Assembly (NCBI GenBank): GCA_964414815.1
Contig: CAYPXY010000019.1
Coordinates: 8,099 to 72,098, forward strand
Direction: 5' to 3'
Length of the DNA: 64,000 nucleotides
Source: Mariniblastus sp964414815
Lineage (GTDB): Bacteria; Planctomycetota; Planctomycetia; Pirellulales; Pirellulaceae
The notes under the pieces were generated by a model. That model had not been told where the DNA came from, did not search any database, and was given only the letters and a program-made list of their open reading frames with translations. Below, in pieces: positions 9,631-17,343 of this stretch. The translations under genes and the position numbers were made by a program. Numbering within the stretch: position 1 is the first letter of the stretch; each line of letters begins with the position of its first letter.

Positions 9631-9837
9631 TCAATCGAAACGTCCGACTTCAATAAACAACAGGATGATCGAAATCAACAAAAATACAAATGACAGGATC
9701 AGCAAGAATGAATAGATGCTGAAACCCTGCTTGCGATAAACGGGGGCACGTGGAGTGATTTGCGGAACTTCGGTCGTGGTCGCCGAATCAAATTCGTCAA
9801 ATCCTCCTCCTTCAAAATCAGAGTCGGCTGGTGACAT
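9631..9837 (-). CDS. Small single-span membrane protein, 68 aa
   Basis: The start chosen (MSPADSDFEGGGFDEFDSAT) lies inside the end of the upstream gene, overlapping it by 20 bp, and has a GAGGGAG ribosome-binding site just before it. The N-terminus is acidic and Gly-rich, the C-terminus a single strong membrane helix (FSIYSFLLILSFVFLLISII). The overlap points to translational coupling with the coiled-coil protein. Family not recognised; architecture parallels the next gene. Confidence 0.72.
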   Translation of the reverse strand: MSPADSDFEGGGFDEFDSATTTEVPQITPRAPVYRKQGFSIYSFLLILSFVFLLISIILLFIEVGRFD

Positions 9838-10642
9838 GATCTCCCTCACGAATTTGATCTTGCATGAAGTCCCGAATGATGCGGCCATACGCCAGATTGA
9901 ACTCGGTTGAGGTAATTCGAATCTTGCCGATGTATCGGTTGTTGCGATAGACGTCCAGTTCGTGGCCAACCCGAAGTCCATCATCCGAACCCAACTCGAT
10001 TGCAACGATTTGGCGATCATCACCCACCTTGGTTACCCTGCCTTGAACGGGGGGCACCAGATGATCGGTCGGATCGGTATCCGTCAGGCCGCGAGCTTTC
10101 ATGACCTTGGTTTTCTGAGCCAGTGCGGCGGAAACGTCTGCGTTGAGTTTCTTCAAATCGTGAAGCTGGTTTTCAAGTTCATATTTCTGATTCGTCAGAT
10201 TTTGAACCAGCGAGACGTTGCGAGCGACTTCGGTTTGCTGATTGCGATTGATCTCTTTCAGCTCGGCAACTTCCTTGTCCTGCTCGGCCAAGCGCTGGTT
10301 GGTCGATTCCAGTTTGGCCAGCAAGTCGGCATTGAGTGCCTGTTCGGTTCGCCACTTGGTCTCACGGTCGCCAAGATCAGTCACTGCAATTCGCAGGCGG
10401 GATTCGAGTTGAGCCAATTGGCGAGCGCGAGCGACTCGTTCGGCTTCAAGTAGCAGATCTTTTTGACCGCCTTTGCTTTTGGCATCTTCGGCGGTGCGTT
10501 GGTATTGCTTGGCTTCGTTGTTAAACTTTTCAGCCGCCTGTCTCCAGTTCCGGTGCGATGCGCCCAACATGATCGAGATCACGAGAAACCAGACGCTCAT
10601 GATAAGAATCAAACCCGTCAGAATGTTGCCAATTTTGTTCAT
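9818..10642 (-). CDS. Membrane-anchored coiled-coil protein, 274 aa
   Basis: An N-terminal membrane helix (IGNILTGLILIMSVWFLVIS) is followed by about 130 residues of heptad-like coiled coil rich in Glu, Gln, Leu and Asn (about 35-170). The C-terminal ~75 residues form a compact beta-rich domain (GRVTKVGDDRQIVAIELGSD, then VYRNNRYIGKIRITSTE and IREGDHVTSRL) that resembles the C-terminal domains of other planctomycete coiled-coil envelope proteins. Enzymatic motifs are absent. It heads the run that leads to moxR and is translationally coupled to the 68-aa membrane protein. Confidence 0.82.
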   Translation of the reverse strand: MNKIGNILTGLILIMSVWFLVISIMLGASHRNWRQAAEKFNNEAKQYQRTAEDAKSKGGQKDLLLEAERVARARQLAQLESRLRIAVTDLGDRETKWRTEQALNADLLAKLESTNQRLAEQDKEVAELKEINRNQQTEVARNVSLVQNLTNQKYELENQLHDLKKLNADVSAALAQKTKVMKARGLTDTDPTDHLVPPVQGRVTKVGDDRQIVAIELGSDDGLRVGHELDVYRNNRYIGKIRITSTEFNLAYGRIIRDFMQDQIREGDHVTSRL

Positions 10643-11159
10643 CGAACTACCTTGTTAACTTTTAGTGCCACGCCCATCAATAACAGAGCCATCAACACAA
10701 ACTACCACATCGCAGGGGAACTTGTTGACTGTTGATTGTCCGCCTTGCGATGCTTTGGATGCTTTGCAAAAATGCCATGTTTAAGTGATTATAGTCACCC
10801 GAACGGCAAGTGCCAATAAATTTACAACCAATTCCCGAATCAGGGTTTGCCGCCAGAGACCAAAAAAAACACACATTTGGCCCGGGGCGCCAAACTACCC
10901 TGTCTTGGGGGCGGTCCAGCCGAAAGGTTCGTTTTCGCAGCCGGATGGCGCATTGGTTTATCGTTTTTTACCGCCGGTTGACCCTGGGATGCGGAATTTG
11001 ATCGCCTTGGCGAGCTTTGTCCCGTCTGTAAATCATCGACCTGATCATCGGCTGTCTGTACAAAGGACTTGCCGACGAACGCGAAATCGGGTCATCCGGC
11101 CTGCGATTTTCCCCCACCGGTCGGGAAAACGGGAACAACCCCGATAATCGGCAAGTCTT
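10643..11159 (-). other. Intergenic region, 517 bp, no gene found
   Basis: Lies between the 3' end of the aspartate carbamoyltransferase-family gene and the start of the coiled-coil gene, so it should hold the promoter of the 10.6-2.5 kb run. A-rich stretches occur at 10801-10875. Short open frames on both strands lack ribosome-binding sites and protein-like composition. I see no clear hairpin terminator, tRNA or repeat. Confidence 0.5.
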
Positions 11160-12350
11160 CTACCCACCGAAAATATCGTTGTAGGCGAAATTGAGATTTT
11201 CGCCGGCGTCAAATAGATGAACCAGCAGTGCGGCTCTGGCCCACATCCCGTTTCGGGCTTGGCGAAAATACATGACGCGCGGATCGAGATCAATTTCCGT
11301 GGGGACTTCACCAATCACACTGTCCCGCGGGAATGGATGCAGGATGGGAGCGTATTCCTTCATCCGGTTGACCCGCTCGGGCGATAGACAGAAAGGCTCC
11401 AGATTCATCGCCGCCAGTTCCTGCTCTGTCTCCTTCGAATTGTGTTCCCGCTGGATTCGCGTCATATAAACCGCATCGACTTGCGACAGCAAGCTGCCGC
11501 CCGCATGTTCTGCATCCAAACTGCAGTACTCATAAACGGGAATTCCGCGCGATTGCAAGCGATGCTTCAGCTCGTCGTCGAGCTTGAGCATCGGATGTTC
11601 GGGCGAAACAAAAATCATTTCTACCTGCTCGTATTGCGACAACACCGTGGCCAGTGACCGAACCGTTCGGCCGCGTCCGATGTCACCGCAAAACAGATAG
11701 GTCTTGCGGTCCACCCCGGAAACCAGATCGGGATACCGATTTCGAAACTGAGCGAGTCGAGGTCGTTTCTCGGCAGAGCTTTCGTCGAAATCAAAGGTTC
11801 GCTCAAGCGTATAAAAATCGAGCAGAGCCTGAGTGGGATGTTCGTCGCTGCCCGAGCCCGCGTTGACGATGGGAACGGATCGTTTTTCGTTATTCTCCAG
11901 CTCATTCATCAAATAGGCGCAGCACTCGGCGAAGTTGGCGATCTCGGATCGCATGATGATCACGTCGAAGTAACTGGAAAACATGCGAATCGAATCCATC
12001 CGGCTTTCACGTTTGACTTCCGATGACGTTTTCGGGTCGCGGACTTCGTTGCAGGTGATTCCCAGAATTTGACACGCGGCCGTGAACGACAGAAACGTGC
12101 GCGTCGAGGGCTGAGTGAAATAGAGCATCGCCCGCTTGTGCGGCAGCAGTTCCCGCAATCGACGATTTCCCCGGTCATCCCGAGCCATTCGGCGAATCAT
12201 GTCGGAGAAACGACAGAGTTTGGCCAGCAGTTCGGGCGTGAGCTGGCTGGCATTGATTATATGTTTCAAGCGGCCATGTCGCTGAAACTCGCGGTTTTTT
12301 CGTTCAACAGGGCGTTTGAGTTGCGATTGAAACTCGACAAATGGTTCCAT
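11160..12350 (-). CDS. pyrB: Aspartate carbamoyltransferase-family protein (long form, 396 aa)
   Basis: Catalyses, if canonical, carbamoyl phosphate plus L-aspartate to carbamoyl-aspartate in pyrimidine synthesis. Visible motifs: the carbamoyl-phosphate loop QPSTRTFLSF, the mobile loop with Lys in SSEVKRESRMDSI, MRSE, DEHPTQALLD, GDIGRGRTVRSL, YMTRIQREH and GMWARAALLVHLF. These match the ligand-binding residues of the E. coli catalytic chain. At 396 residues it is about 85 longer than typical PyrB, with an N-terminal extension (first ~45 residues) and an insert between HPTQ and the second domain. The canonical HPLPR loop reads HPFPRD, replacing a conserved Leu. Another carbamoyltransferase of the same fold remains possible. 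The S41 protease gene ends 78 bp upstream. Confidence 0.85.
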   Translation of the reverse strand: MEPFVEFQSQLKRPVERKNREFQRHGRLKHIINASQLTPELLAKLCRFSDMIRRMARDDRGNRRLRELLPHKRAMLYFTQPSTRTFLSFTAACQILGITCNEVRDPKTSSEVKRESRMDSIRMFSSYFDVIIMRSEIANFAECCAYLMNELENNEKRSVPIVNAGSGSDEHPTQALLDFYTLERTFDFDESSAEKRPRLAQFRNRYPDLVSGVDRKTYLFCGDIGRGRTVRSLATVLSQYEQVEMIFVSPEHPMLKLDDELKHRLQSRGIPVYEYCSLDAEHAGGSLLSQVDAVYMTRIQREHNSKETEQELAAMNLEPFCLSPERVNRMKEYAPILHPFPRDSVIGEVPTEIDLDPRVMYFRQARNGMWARAALLVHLFDAGENLNFAYNDIFGG

Positions 12351-12428
12351 TGGGATCGATACACATCCGAGGGTTAGTTTTGTTGATGGTATCGCACTTC
12401 AGGCCGTTCGGATAGTGGTTGAAGGCCC

Positions 12429-14255
12429 TCAATTCCCCACCATGCTCGATCGCGTCAGCGGCGTCCGGGAGTTGGGAGTCGTGCTGAGCATATTGGCTTT
12501 GGGATACAGGGCCGCCCGGCGAGCGGTCTGAATTCCCAGCCGCAAACCATGATCTTCACCCGTCGGCAGTTCTGGATCAAACTTGGCACTTTGGTGGACG
12601 ATCTCGTCGGCCGGAACTCCGACTTCAGCAATCGGCTTGCCTAACGGTGAATAGAACTTGGCGGTCGTCAATCGAACGCCTCCCTGAGAGTGCAGAGGAA
12701 AGATGCCTTGGACGCTGCCCTTGCCATAGGTCGTTTCGCCGACCACGATGCCGCGACTATGATCGCGAATGGCGGCTGCAAAAATTTCGCTTGCACTGGC
12801 TGAATTCTCATCCACCAGCACGACCAACGGGACTCGCCACGTCGACGCAGGATTGGCGCGATGGACGAAATCCTCCATCGGATTTCTCCCCCGCGTGGAA
12901 ACAATCACGCCTGCGTTGATAAACATGTCGGCGATATCAACGGACGCTTTCAGGAGGCCACCCGGATTCCCACGCAGATCGACGATCAGCGACTGCATGC
13001 CCTGACGATGAAGTTTCCACAGAGCGGCTTCAAAATCTTTGGGCGTCGTTTTCTGGAAGTTGGTCAAACGAATGTAGCCGACTCCCAACTCGCGATCGAC
13101 GATTTCAACCGATTCGACACTGGGGATTTCGACCCGCATCCGCTGGAGACGCATGGTGTTGTGTTTGCCTTCGCGGTCTACCGTGATTTCAACGAACGAT
13201 TTTTCCGGACCGCGAAGCATGTCCGCCGCTTTTTCGCTGCCTACTTGCGTTACGGTTTGGCGATCCACCGCGATCACACGATCTCCCTTGGAAATTCCGC
13301 CCCGTGCGGCCGAACCTTCGGGAATCACACTGACGATTTCGAGGTGATCGGGATGCGTCCGCAGTTCAACACCCAGCCCGACGAAATTGCCTTCAATCTG
13401 AGACATGGTTTCGTTGAACTGATTTTTCGACATGAACGCCGAATAGGGGTCGAGTGCTGAAATAGCGCCGCAAATGAATTCGTAGACAGTCGCCTGATGG
13501 CTTAAATGCAGCGAGTCGTTGAGCCACTGAGAAACATTTTGTGCGATTCGAGTCGCGTCTTCAGGGGTATTGACCAGAACCTCCGACAGCTTGTCGCGTG
13601 TCTCCAGGATCGAGTCGCGGATTTGTTGATCGGTTGCGTGTGGAATGTGGCGGCTGCGGAATTGTGGCGACATCAGGGCGACTTCAAGGCTGGTCAGGCC
13701 GTAACTGGCCAGTTCCGCCCAGTTCGGTTCATCCACGTAGTGAACGTTGACCTTCGAGAGAACTTCGGAGTACGTACTCATTGCGGCCTGACGGTCGGTG
13801 GAGCTGACAGAAGAAAGGAAGCTGGAGTCGGAGTAGCGGCGATCGAAGTCGAAATGGATTCGAGCAACGGCCCGTCGCTGTTTGAGGCGGGCGTGATCGG
13901 GATGGACTTTGAGAGCCTGCTGGTAGATGCCGAGGGCTTCGCCCCACTTGAGCGACTTTTCCAGGGCTTCGCCGTCTTCCAGGAACCGGTTCGCCGACTC
14001 GAGGTCAGCCATTTCGGTTTCCGTTGGCTGGACAGTTGCCGGGACGGGCTGGGCGGCCAGCGGCAGGCTGCTGAGCAACACCAGCCCAACAATGGCACAG
14101 AACAGCGACGGCACGCTTAAACGACAGACCGTCCATTTACGGCAAAGGATTTGCGCCCCACAAAGGATTTGCGCCCCACAAAGGATTTGCGCCCCACATC
14201 GACAAGTTGCAAATTGACAGGAGCGACGCCGCAAGGCCATCCGACAGGTTTCCAT
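12429..14255 (-). CDS. CtpA-type S41 carboxyl-terminal processing protease
   Basis: A periplasmic serine protease of the tail-specific family. After a signal segment (LFCAIVGLVLLSSLPLAAQP) there is a short TPR-like stretch, then a PDZ domain (VGLGVELRTHPDHLEIVSVI, GGISKGDRVIAVDRQTV), then the S41 core. The catalytic Ser is in DENSASASEIFAAA and the Lys in TTYGKGSVQG. The start is uncertain: the frame runs to 14381, and ATGs occur at 14381, 14255 and 14240. I chose 14255, but any of these places an odd ~40-residue Arg/Cys-rich segment before the signal peptide, encoded partly by a threefold 18-bp repeat. A GTG at 14114 would remove it. Downstream is the carbamoyltransferase gene. Confidence 0.88.
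   Translation of the reverse strand: METCRMALRRRSCQFATCRCGAQILCGAQILCGAQILCRKWTVCRLSVPSLFCAIVGLVLLSSLPLAAQPVPATVQPTETEMADLESANRFLEDGEALEKSLKWGEALGIYQQALKVHPDHARLKQRRAVARIHFDFDRRYSDSSFLSSVSSTDRQAAMSTYSEVLSKVNVHYVDEPNWAELASYGLTSLEVALMSPQFRSRHIPHATDQQIRDSILETRDKLSEVLVNTPEDATRIAQNVSQWLNDSLHLSHQATVYEFICGAISALDPYSAFMSKNQFNETMSQIEGNFVGLGVELRTHPDHLEIVSVIPEGSAARGGISKGDRVIAVDRQTVTQVGSEKAADMLRGPEKSFVEITVDREGKHNTMRLQRMRVEIPSVESVEIVDRELGVGYIRLTNFQKTTPKDFEAALWKLHRQGMQSLIVDLRGNPGGLLKASVDIADMFINAGVIVSTRGRNPMEDFVHRANPASTWRVPLVVLVDENSASASEIFAAAIRDHSRGIVVGETTYGKGSVQGIFPLHSQGGVRLTTAKFYSPLGKPIAEVGVPADEIVHQSAKFDPELPTGEDHGLRLGIQTARRAALYPKANMLSTTPNSRTPLTRSSMVGN
14143..14196. repeat. Three perfect 18-bp tandem repeats
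   Basis: The unit CAAAGGATTTGCGCCCCA occurs three times without mismatch. In the minus-strand frame of the S41 protease it encodes Cys-Gly-Ala-Gln-Ile-Leu three times. Because 18 is a multiple of three, copy-number change would keep the frame. Confidence 0.95.
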
Positions 14256-14587
14256 AAGTTGACATCCATCGAGGAAGACCAGAACGTTCAACCGGGCGAC
14301 TTGGGTTGGGGAGCGACGCACCGGAAACGCAGTTGGTCCAATCAGGAACGGTCCATTCAAGCGTCTACAGGATGCGCTCAAATCAAAGAGACCGTTAAAA
14401 AATAGATCATGTTTTTTCCGCGGTCAAAAAAAACGAAATGATTCTCGACCGCGCGATCCATACAATCCAAGGATTTGAGGGCCAGCGTGACGACGACAAC
14501 AGTCAGTCAAAGTTTGCTGGGAAAGGATTGTGTAGGTGCGTCCAGGCATTCGTGATACGGCCAGAAAAATTTTTGGTTCGGTCGGGA
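14256..14587. other. Intergenic region with no recognised gene
   Basis: Between the S41 protease start and the terminator of the next gene. Contains A-rich tracts (14394-14400, 14427-14434) but no convincing open frame. It should hold the protease promoter; I see no clear promoter boxes. Confidence 0.4.
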
Positions 14588-14613
14588 CAAAAAAAAACGC
14601 CCGTTGTCGGGCG
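14588..14613 (-). terminator. Intrinsic terminator of the 130-aa gene
   Basis: CGCCCG-TTGT-CGGGCG is a perfect 6-bp GC-rich stem with a 4-base loop (14598-14613), preceded on the plus strand by nine A (14589-14597). Read on the minus strand this is a stem followed by a run of nine T, the standard form of a Rho-independent terminator, about 157 bp past the stop at 14770. Confidence 0.85.
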
Positions 14614-14769
14614 TTGTCGGGTATTCCTCGTTTCGACAGGCGTCCGAGACGCGTCTTGCGATGAGGCCGACGGGTTAGAATCAGTTCCGCTGAACCGTAT
14701 CGTCAGTCGTGCGAATGCTGATTTTGAAATGTAATTGTCTCGGTGGCGGCGGATCGGTCACCCAGGACG

Positions 14770-15162
14770 CTAAAACGAACCGACCGCGGGTACGGTTGTT
14801 GGCGTTCCGAAATGGACTTTGGGGATCGGTACCGGACTTGCCACGGCCGCTTCACTGGCGGCTTTGGCTTCTTCCAGTTCCGCTCGGTTGCGACGTTTCC
14901 GCTTGTTTTTGGTCAGGCTCCACTCTTTCGTCATGTACTCGAACACATCCGGCGACTCGTACAGCACTTCCGATTTTGATTCCGAGATCGGTCCGATCAA
15001 ACCTCGAAACAACGGCAGTCCGCGAAGGCTCAGGTCCGTGCTGCAATCGTCGATCCCGATTTGTTCAAACAGCTTCTGCAAATCATTGACGCTTTCGTAT
15101 TCTTTCGTTTTGAGCTGTCCATCGGCAGCCCGCGAAACCACACGAACAATTTTTCTGGCCAT
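14770..15162 (-). CDS. Hypothetical protein, 130 aa
   Basis: Starts MARKIVRVVSRAADGQLKTK with a GGGGAAACG stretch just upstream of the ATG. The first ~75 residues look like a small folded domain (YESVNDLQKLFEQIGI, RGLPLFRGLIGPI, SPDVFEYMTKEWSL). A basic patch (KNKRKRRNRAE) and an Ala/Pro/Val-rich tail follow. No signal peptide or membrane segment; cytoplasmic, with the basic patch allowing nucleic-acid binding as speculation. It has its own terminator and no same-strand partner close by, so it is probably transcribed alone. Confidence 0.65.
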   Translation of the reverse strand: MARKIVRVVSRAADGQLKTKEYESVNDLQKLFEQIGIDDCSTDLSLRGLPLFRGLIGPISESKSEVLYESPDVFEYMTKEWSLTKNKRKRRNRAELEEAKAASEAAVASPVPIPKVHFGTPTTVPAVGSF

Positions 15163-15461
15163 CGTTTCCCCTTGGTGTTAAAGCTACTGATTTCCACCGA
15201 ACCGAAGTTCGGCAGCCAGCGCCCCAATACATCCAGGTGGGGGTAATAGCGACTCCTTTGCTCACTGTCTGTTTCTTTCATCGGCCCACAGACGCGACCC
15301 GCACGAATCGAGCTTCGATAGGTTGAACGACCGGTGTGAGGGCTATCGTTGGAATATTTGATACAGACGGAATTCGGAAAATGGTCCGGATTCAGGTAGG
15401 GTTATTACGATGGGGCCAGTTGTGGGGTGCCTCGGTGTTCGGCGGACCTGTCCCTGATGAC

Positions 15462-16301
15462 TCACTGCCGGAGAGTGTACTTCGGCTTGATGAACGAGGT
15501 CGCCAGCCAGACCAGGGCCGTCGCCAGCCCAACGAGAAACACGGTCAAGCTGAGTACCGCAAACAAGGGGGCCGTTGCGGACAGGAAGGTATAAATGGCG
15601 GTGTCCAACTGGACGCCGACCAGCACCAGCGTCAATGCGATTCCCGTCAATCCGGTCGCCAGCCAGAACACGCCACGCGATGCACCCTCATAGTCGCTTC
15701 GGCTCGGTGCCATGTGGCTGCCCACGCACAGGACCAGGTACAGGAATAACCACAGCCGAACGGAAGCCAGATTCTTCAAAGTGAAAATTTCGCTCCCGAT
15801 TTGCCGGGTCATCGCAAAGGTTTGTTCCAGCAAGCCCAGTGCCTGACCCTCTTCGTTCGGACTTGGCCGAAAGCCGCCTACCGCAGCGTCGAAATAGAAA
15901 ATCAGTAACAGGATCGTCAACACCAGCGAGCCGCCGATCAACGGCGCGATACCGATAAACACATTGCCGATCGTTTCAAACCCGTTGTCGTGACGATACG
16001 AATGTCGGACGTACCCCAGTCGCCCCGATTGCTGATCCGGTTCAAAGAGCACGACCTCATCAATCCGGTGGCGAAACAGCCAACACATCACCACATGGCT
16101 CAACTCATGGATCGGCGTCCCCAGCCAACCGGTCCACAGCACCGCATTCCACCCAAACCGCTCGGCAAGCCGCCGCTGGGAAATCCGCTCGAACGCATGA
16201 ATGATGAGCGTAAAGACAACCAGCGGAGCAAGAAACACTGCAATCATGACAAGCGTATCAAACGCGATCTTAGTGAAAGTATTTGCAAAAAGGGAGGCCA
16301 T
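15462..16301 (-). CDS. Integral membrane protein with HExxH motif (M50-like)
   Basis: 279 residues, six or more predicted membrane helices. The second lies next to GTPIHELSHVVMCWLFRHRI, an HExxH zinc-site pattern inside a helix, typical of site-2-protease-like enzymes. A hydrophilic stretch with YVRHSYRHDN and the segment NVFIGIAPLIGGSLVL follow. The third zinc ligand of true M50 peptidases (an Asp in an LDG-type motif) is not obvious, so this may be a divergent or non-peptidase member of the fold. Start: MASLFANTFTKIAF. Neighbours give no functional hint. Confidence 0.75.
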   Translation of the reverse strand: MASLFANTFTKIAFDTLVMIAVFLAPLVVFTLIIHAFERISQRRLAERFGWNAVLWTGWLGTPIHELSHVVMCWLFRHRIDEVVLFEPDQQSGRLGYVRHSYRHDNGFETIGNVFIGIAPLIGGSLVLTILLLIFYFDAAVGGFRPSPNEEGQALGLLEQTFAMTRQIGSEIFTLKNLASVRLWLFLYLVLCVGSHMAPSRSDYEGASRGVFWLATGLTGIALTLVLVGVQLDTAIYTFLSATAPLFAVLSLTVFLVGLATALVWLATSFIKPKYTLRQ

Positions 16302-16404
16302 GTCAGAGGTCGGAAGTCAGAAGTCAGTGGGATAGACTCTACGTCTGTCCGTTTTGGTTGATGCGGTTACTCGCAATCATAGCTGTAATCACAATCCCAA
16401 TCGA

Positions 16405-16464
16405 GACGGAATTAGAATGAGGCGGACGGAATAGGAATTGGGCGGACGGAATTAGAATGGAGTG
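16405..16464. repeat. Three imperfect 20-bp tandem repeats
   Basis: Units begin GACGGAATTAGAATGAGGCG, then GACGGAATAGGAATTGGGCG, then GACGGAATTAGAATGGAGTG, at an exact 20-bp period. They lie in the 590-bp gap between the HExxH gene and the Cys-cluster gene; the rest of that gap is mainly the element at 16522-16824. Confidence 0.8.
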
Positions 16465-16521
16465 GACGTTGACACCGCAATACTTCAGTCGATAATGCGT
16501 AGACGCCAACTCTGACTTTTT

Positions 16522-16824
16522 GTAGCTGTTTACGGAGCGATAGAATGTTTAGCCGCAAGCCGAAGCCGACCGCCATTCGTTTGCAACGATCATAGAAAAC
16601 AGATGACTCATCGTTGGAGCTGAAAGATCGAGAAATGGTCGGCGCAGGCGCGACGGCAAGGTGCAGTCTCCGTATTCAAACTGCCCGCCAATCAAAAACC
16701 TGCAACCCGATGCACCACGCGCCTTTGGGGGTTGCCGATAAAGTGATTTCGGTGTTGCAGTATTTTTTTGGCGGCACCCCCCCGACGGCTTGCGGCTAAA
16801 CGTCTTTCCGTCGTGAACGGATAC
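16522..16824 (+). mobile_element. MITE-like element, family 1, copy A (~303 bp)
   Basis: Non-coding element with terminal inverted repeats: the left end carries ACGGAGCGATAGAATGTTTA then GCCGCAAGCCG, the right end CGGCTTGCGGCTAAACGTC and CGTGAACGGATAC. It aligns throughout with copies at 31199-31500 and 49115-49420 (for example GGTCGGCGCAGGCGCGACGG, CAACCCGATGCACC, CGCCTTTGGGGGTTGCCGA). It also holds an internal inverted repeat (GGGGGTTGCCG near 16727, then GGCACCCCCC near 16774). Flanks ACTTTTT and AATTTTT look like a decayed 7-bp target duplication. No transposase inside. Confidence 0.8.
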
Positions 16825-16894
16825 GAATTTTTTTACGGACTATCAGCAGCTGCCTACGAACCACTGACAACGGACCACTGACAGCTAACAACCC

Positions 16895-17335
16895 ATGAAT
16901 CACACTCCACGAATTCCGATCAAACGCAGCGAACTCAAGCCGGGTGAGGTTCTGTGCTCTTACTGTACGGCGCGATGCTGCCGCTATTTTGCGTTTCCCA
17001 TTGACCGGCCGGAAACGCTGGAGGACCTGGAGTACATTCGCTGGTTCATGTTGCACGATCCCGTCTCGATCTTTGTCGAAGACGAGACCTGGTACATTAT
17101 GGTCCATCTGGACTGCAAGCATTTACTGCCCGACTACCGTTGCGGCATTTACGACCACCGTCCGATCATCTGTCAGCAGTATTCGACCGCAGACTGCGAG
17201 TACGATAACTTTGAGGCCTATGATCAGTTTTTTGAAACGGCCGAACAGATCGACGAGTACACCAACGCCCGTTTCAACTCTCCGGATACCTTTCGAAGCA
17301 GGAAACCCAACGGCCTGCCCGTGATCCATATTTAG
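16895..17335 (+). CDS. YkgJ-family cysteine-cluster protein
   Basis: 146 residues, cytoplasmic. Cys pattern: LCSYCTARCCRYFAFPI (four Cys), then LDCKHLLPDYRCGIYDHRPI and ICQQYSTADCEYD. This is the zinc- or iron-binding Cys cluster of the YkgJ family (CxxCxxxCC then CxxL...CxIYxxRPxxCRxy). Biochemical role of the family is not settled. Start ATG at 16895 (MNHTPRIPIKRSELKPGEVL) has no strong ribosome-binding site. It is convergent with the cyclophilin gene, whose stop lies 8 bp away. Confidence 0.88.
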   Translation: MNHTPRIPIKRSELKPGEVLCSYCTARCCRYFAFPIDRPETLEDLEYIRWFMLHDPVSIFVEDETWYIMVHLDCKHLLPDYRCGIYDHRPIICQQYSTADCEYDNFEAYDQFFETAEQIDEYTNARFNSPDTFRSRKPNGLPVIHI

Positions 17336-17343
17336 CAGGTTGA

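Noticed and set aside
10785..11147. Plus-strand open frame of 120 codons in the 517-bp gap
   Set aside because: No ribosome-binding site, Arg/Pro-rich composition, and no folded-domain pattern.
14438..14734. Plus-strand open frame of 98 codons between the S41 protease and the 130-aa gene
   Set aside because: It runs through a clear intrinsic terminator and lacks a ribosome-binding site.
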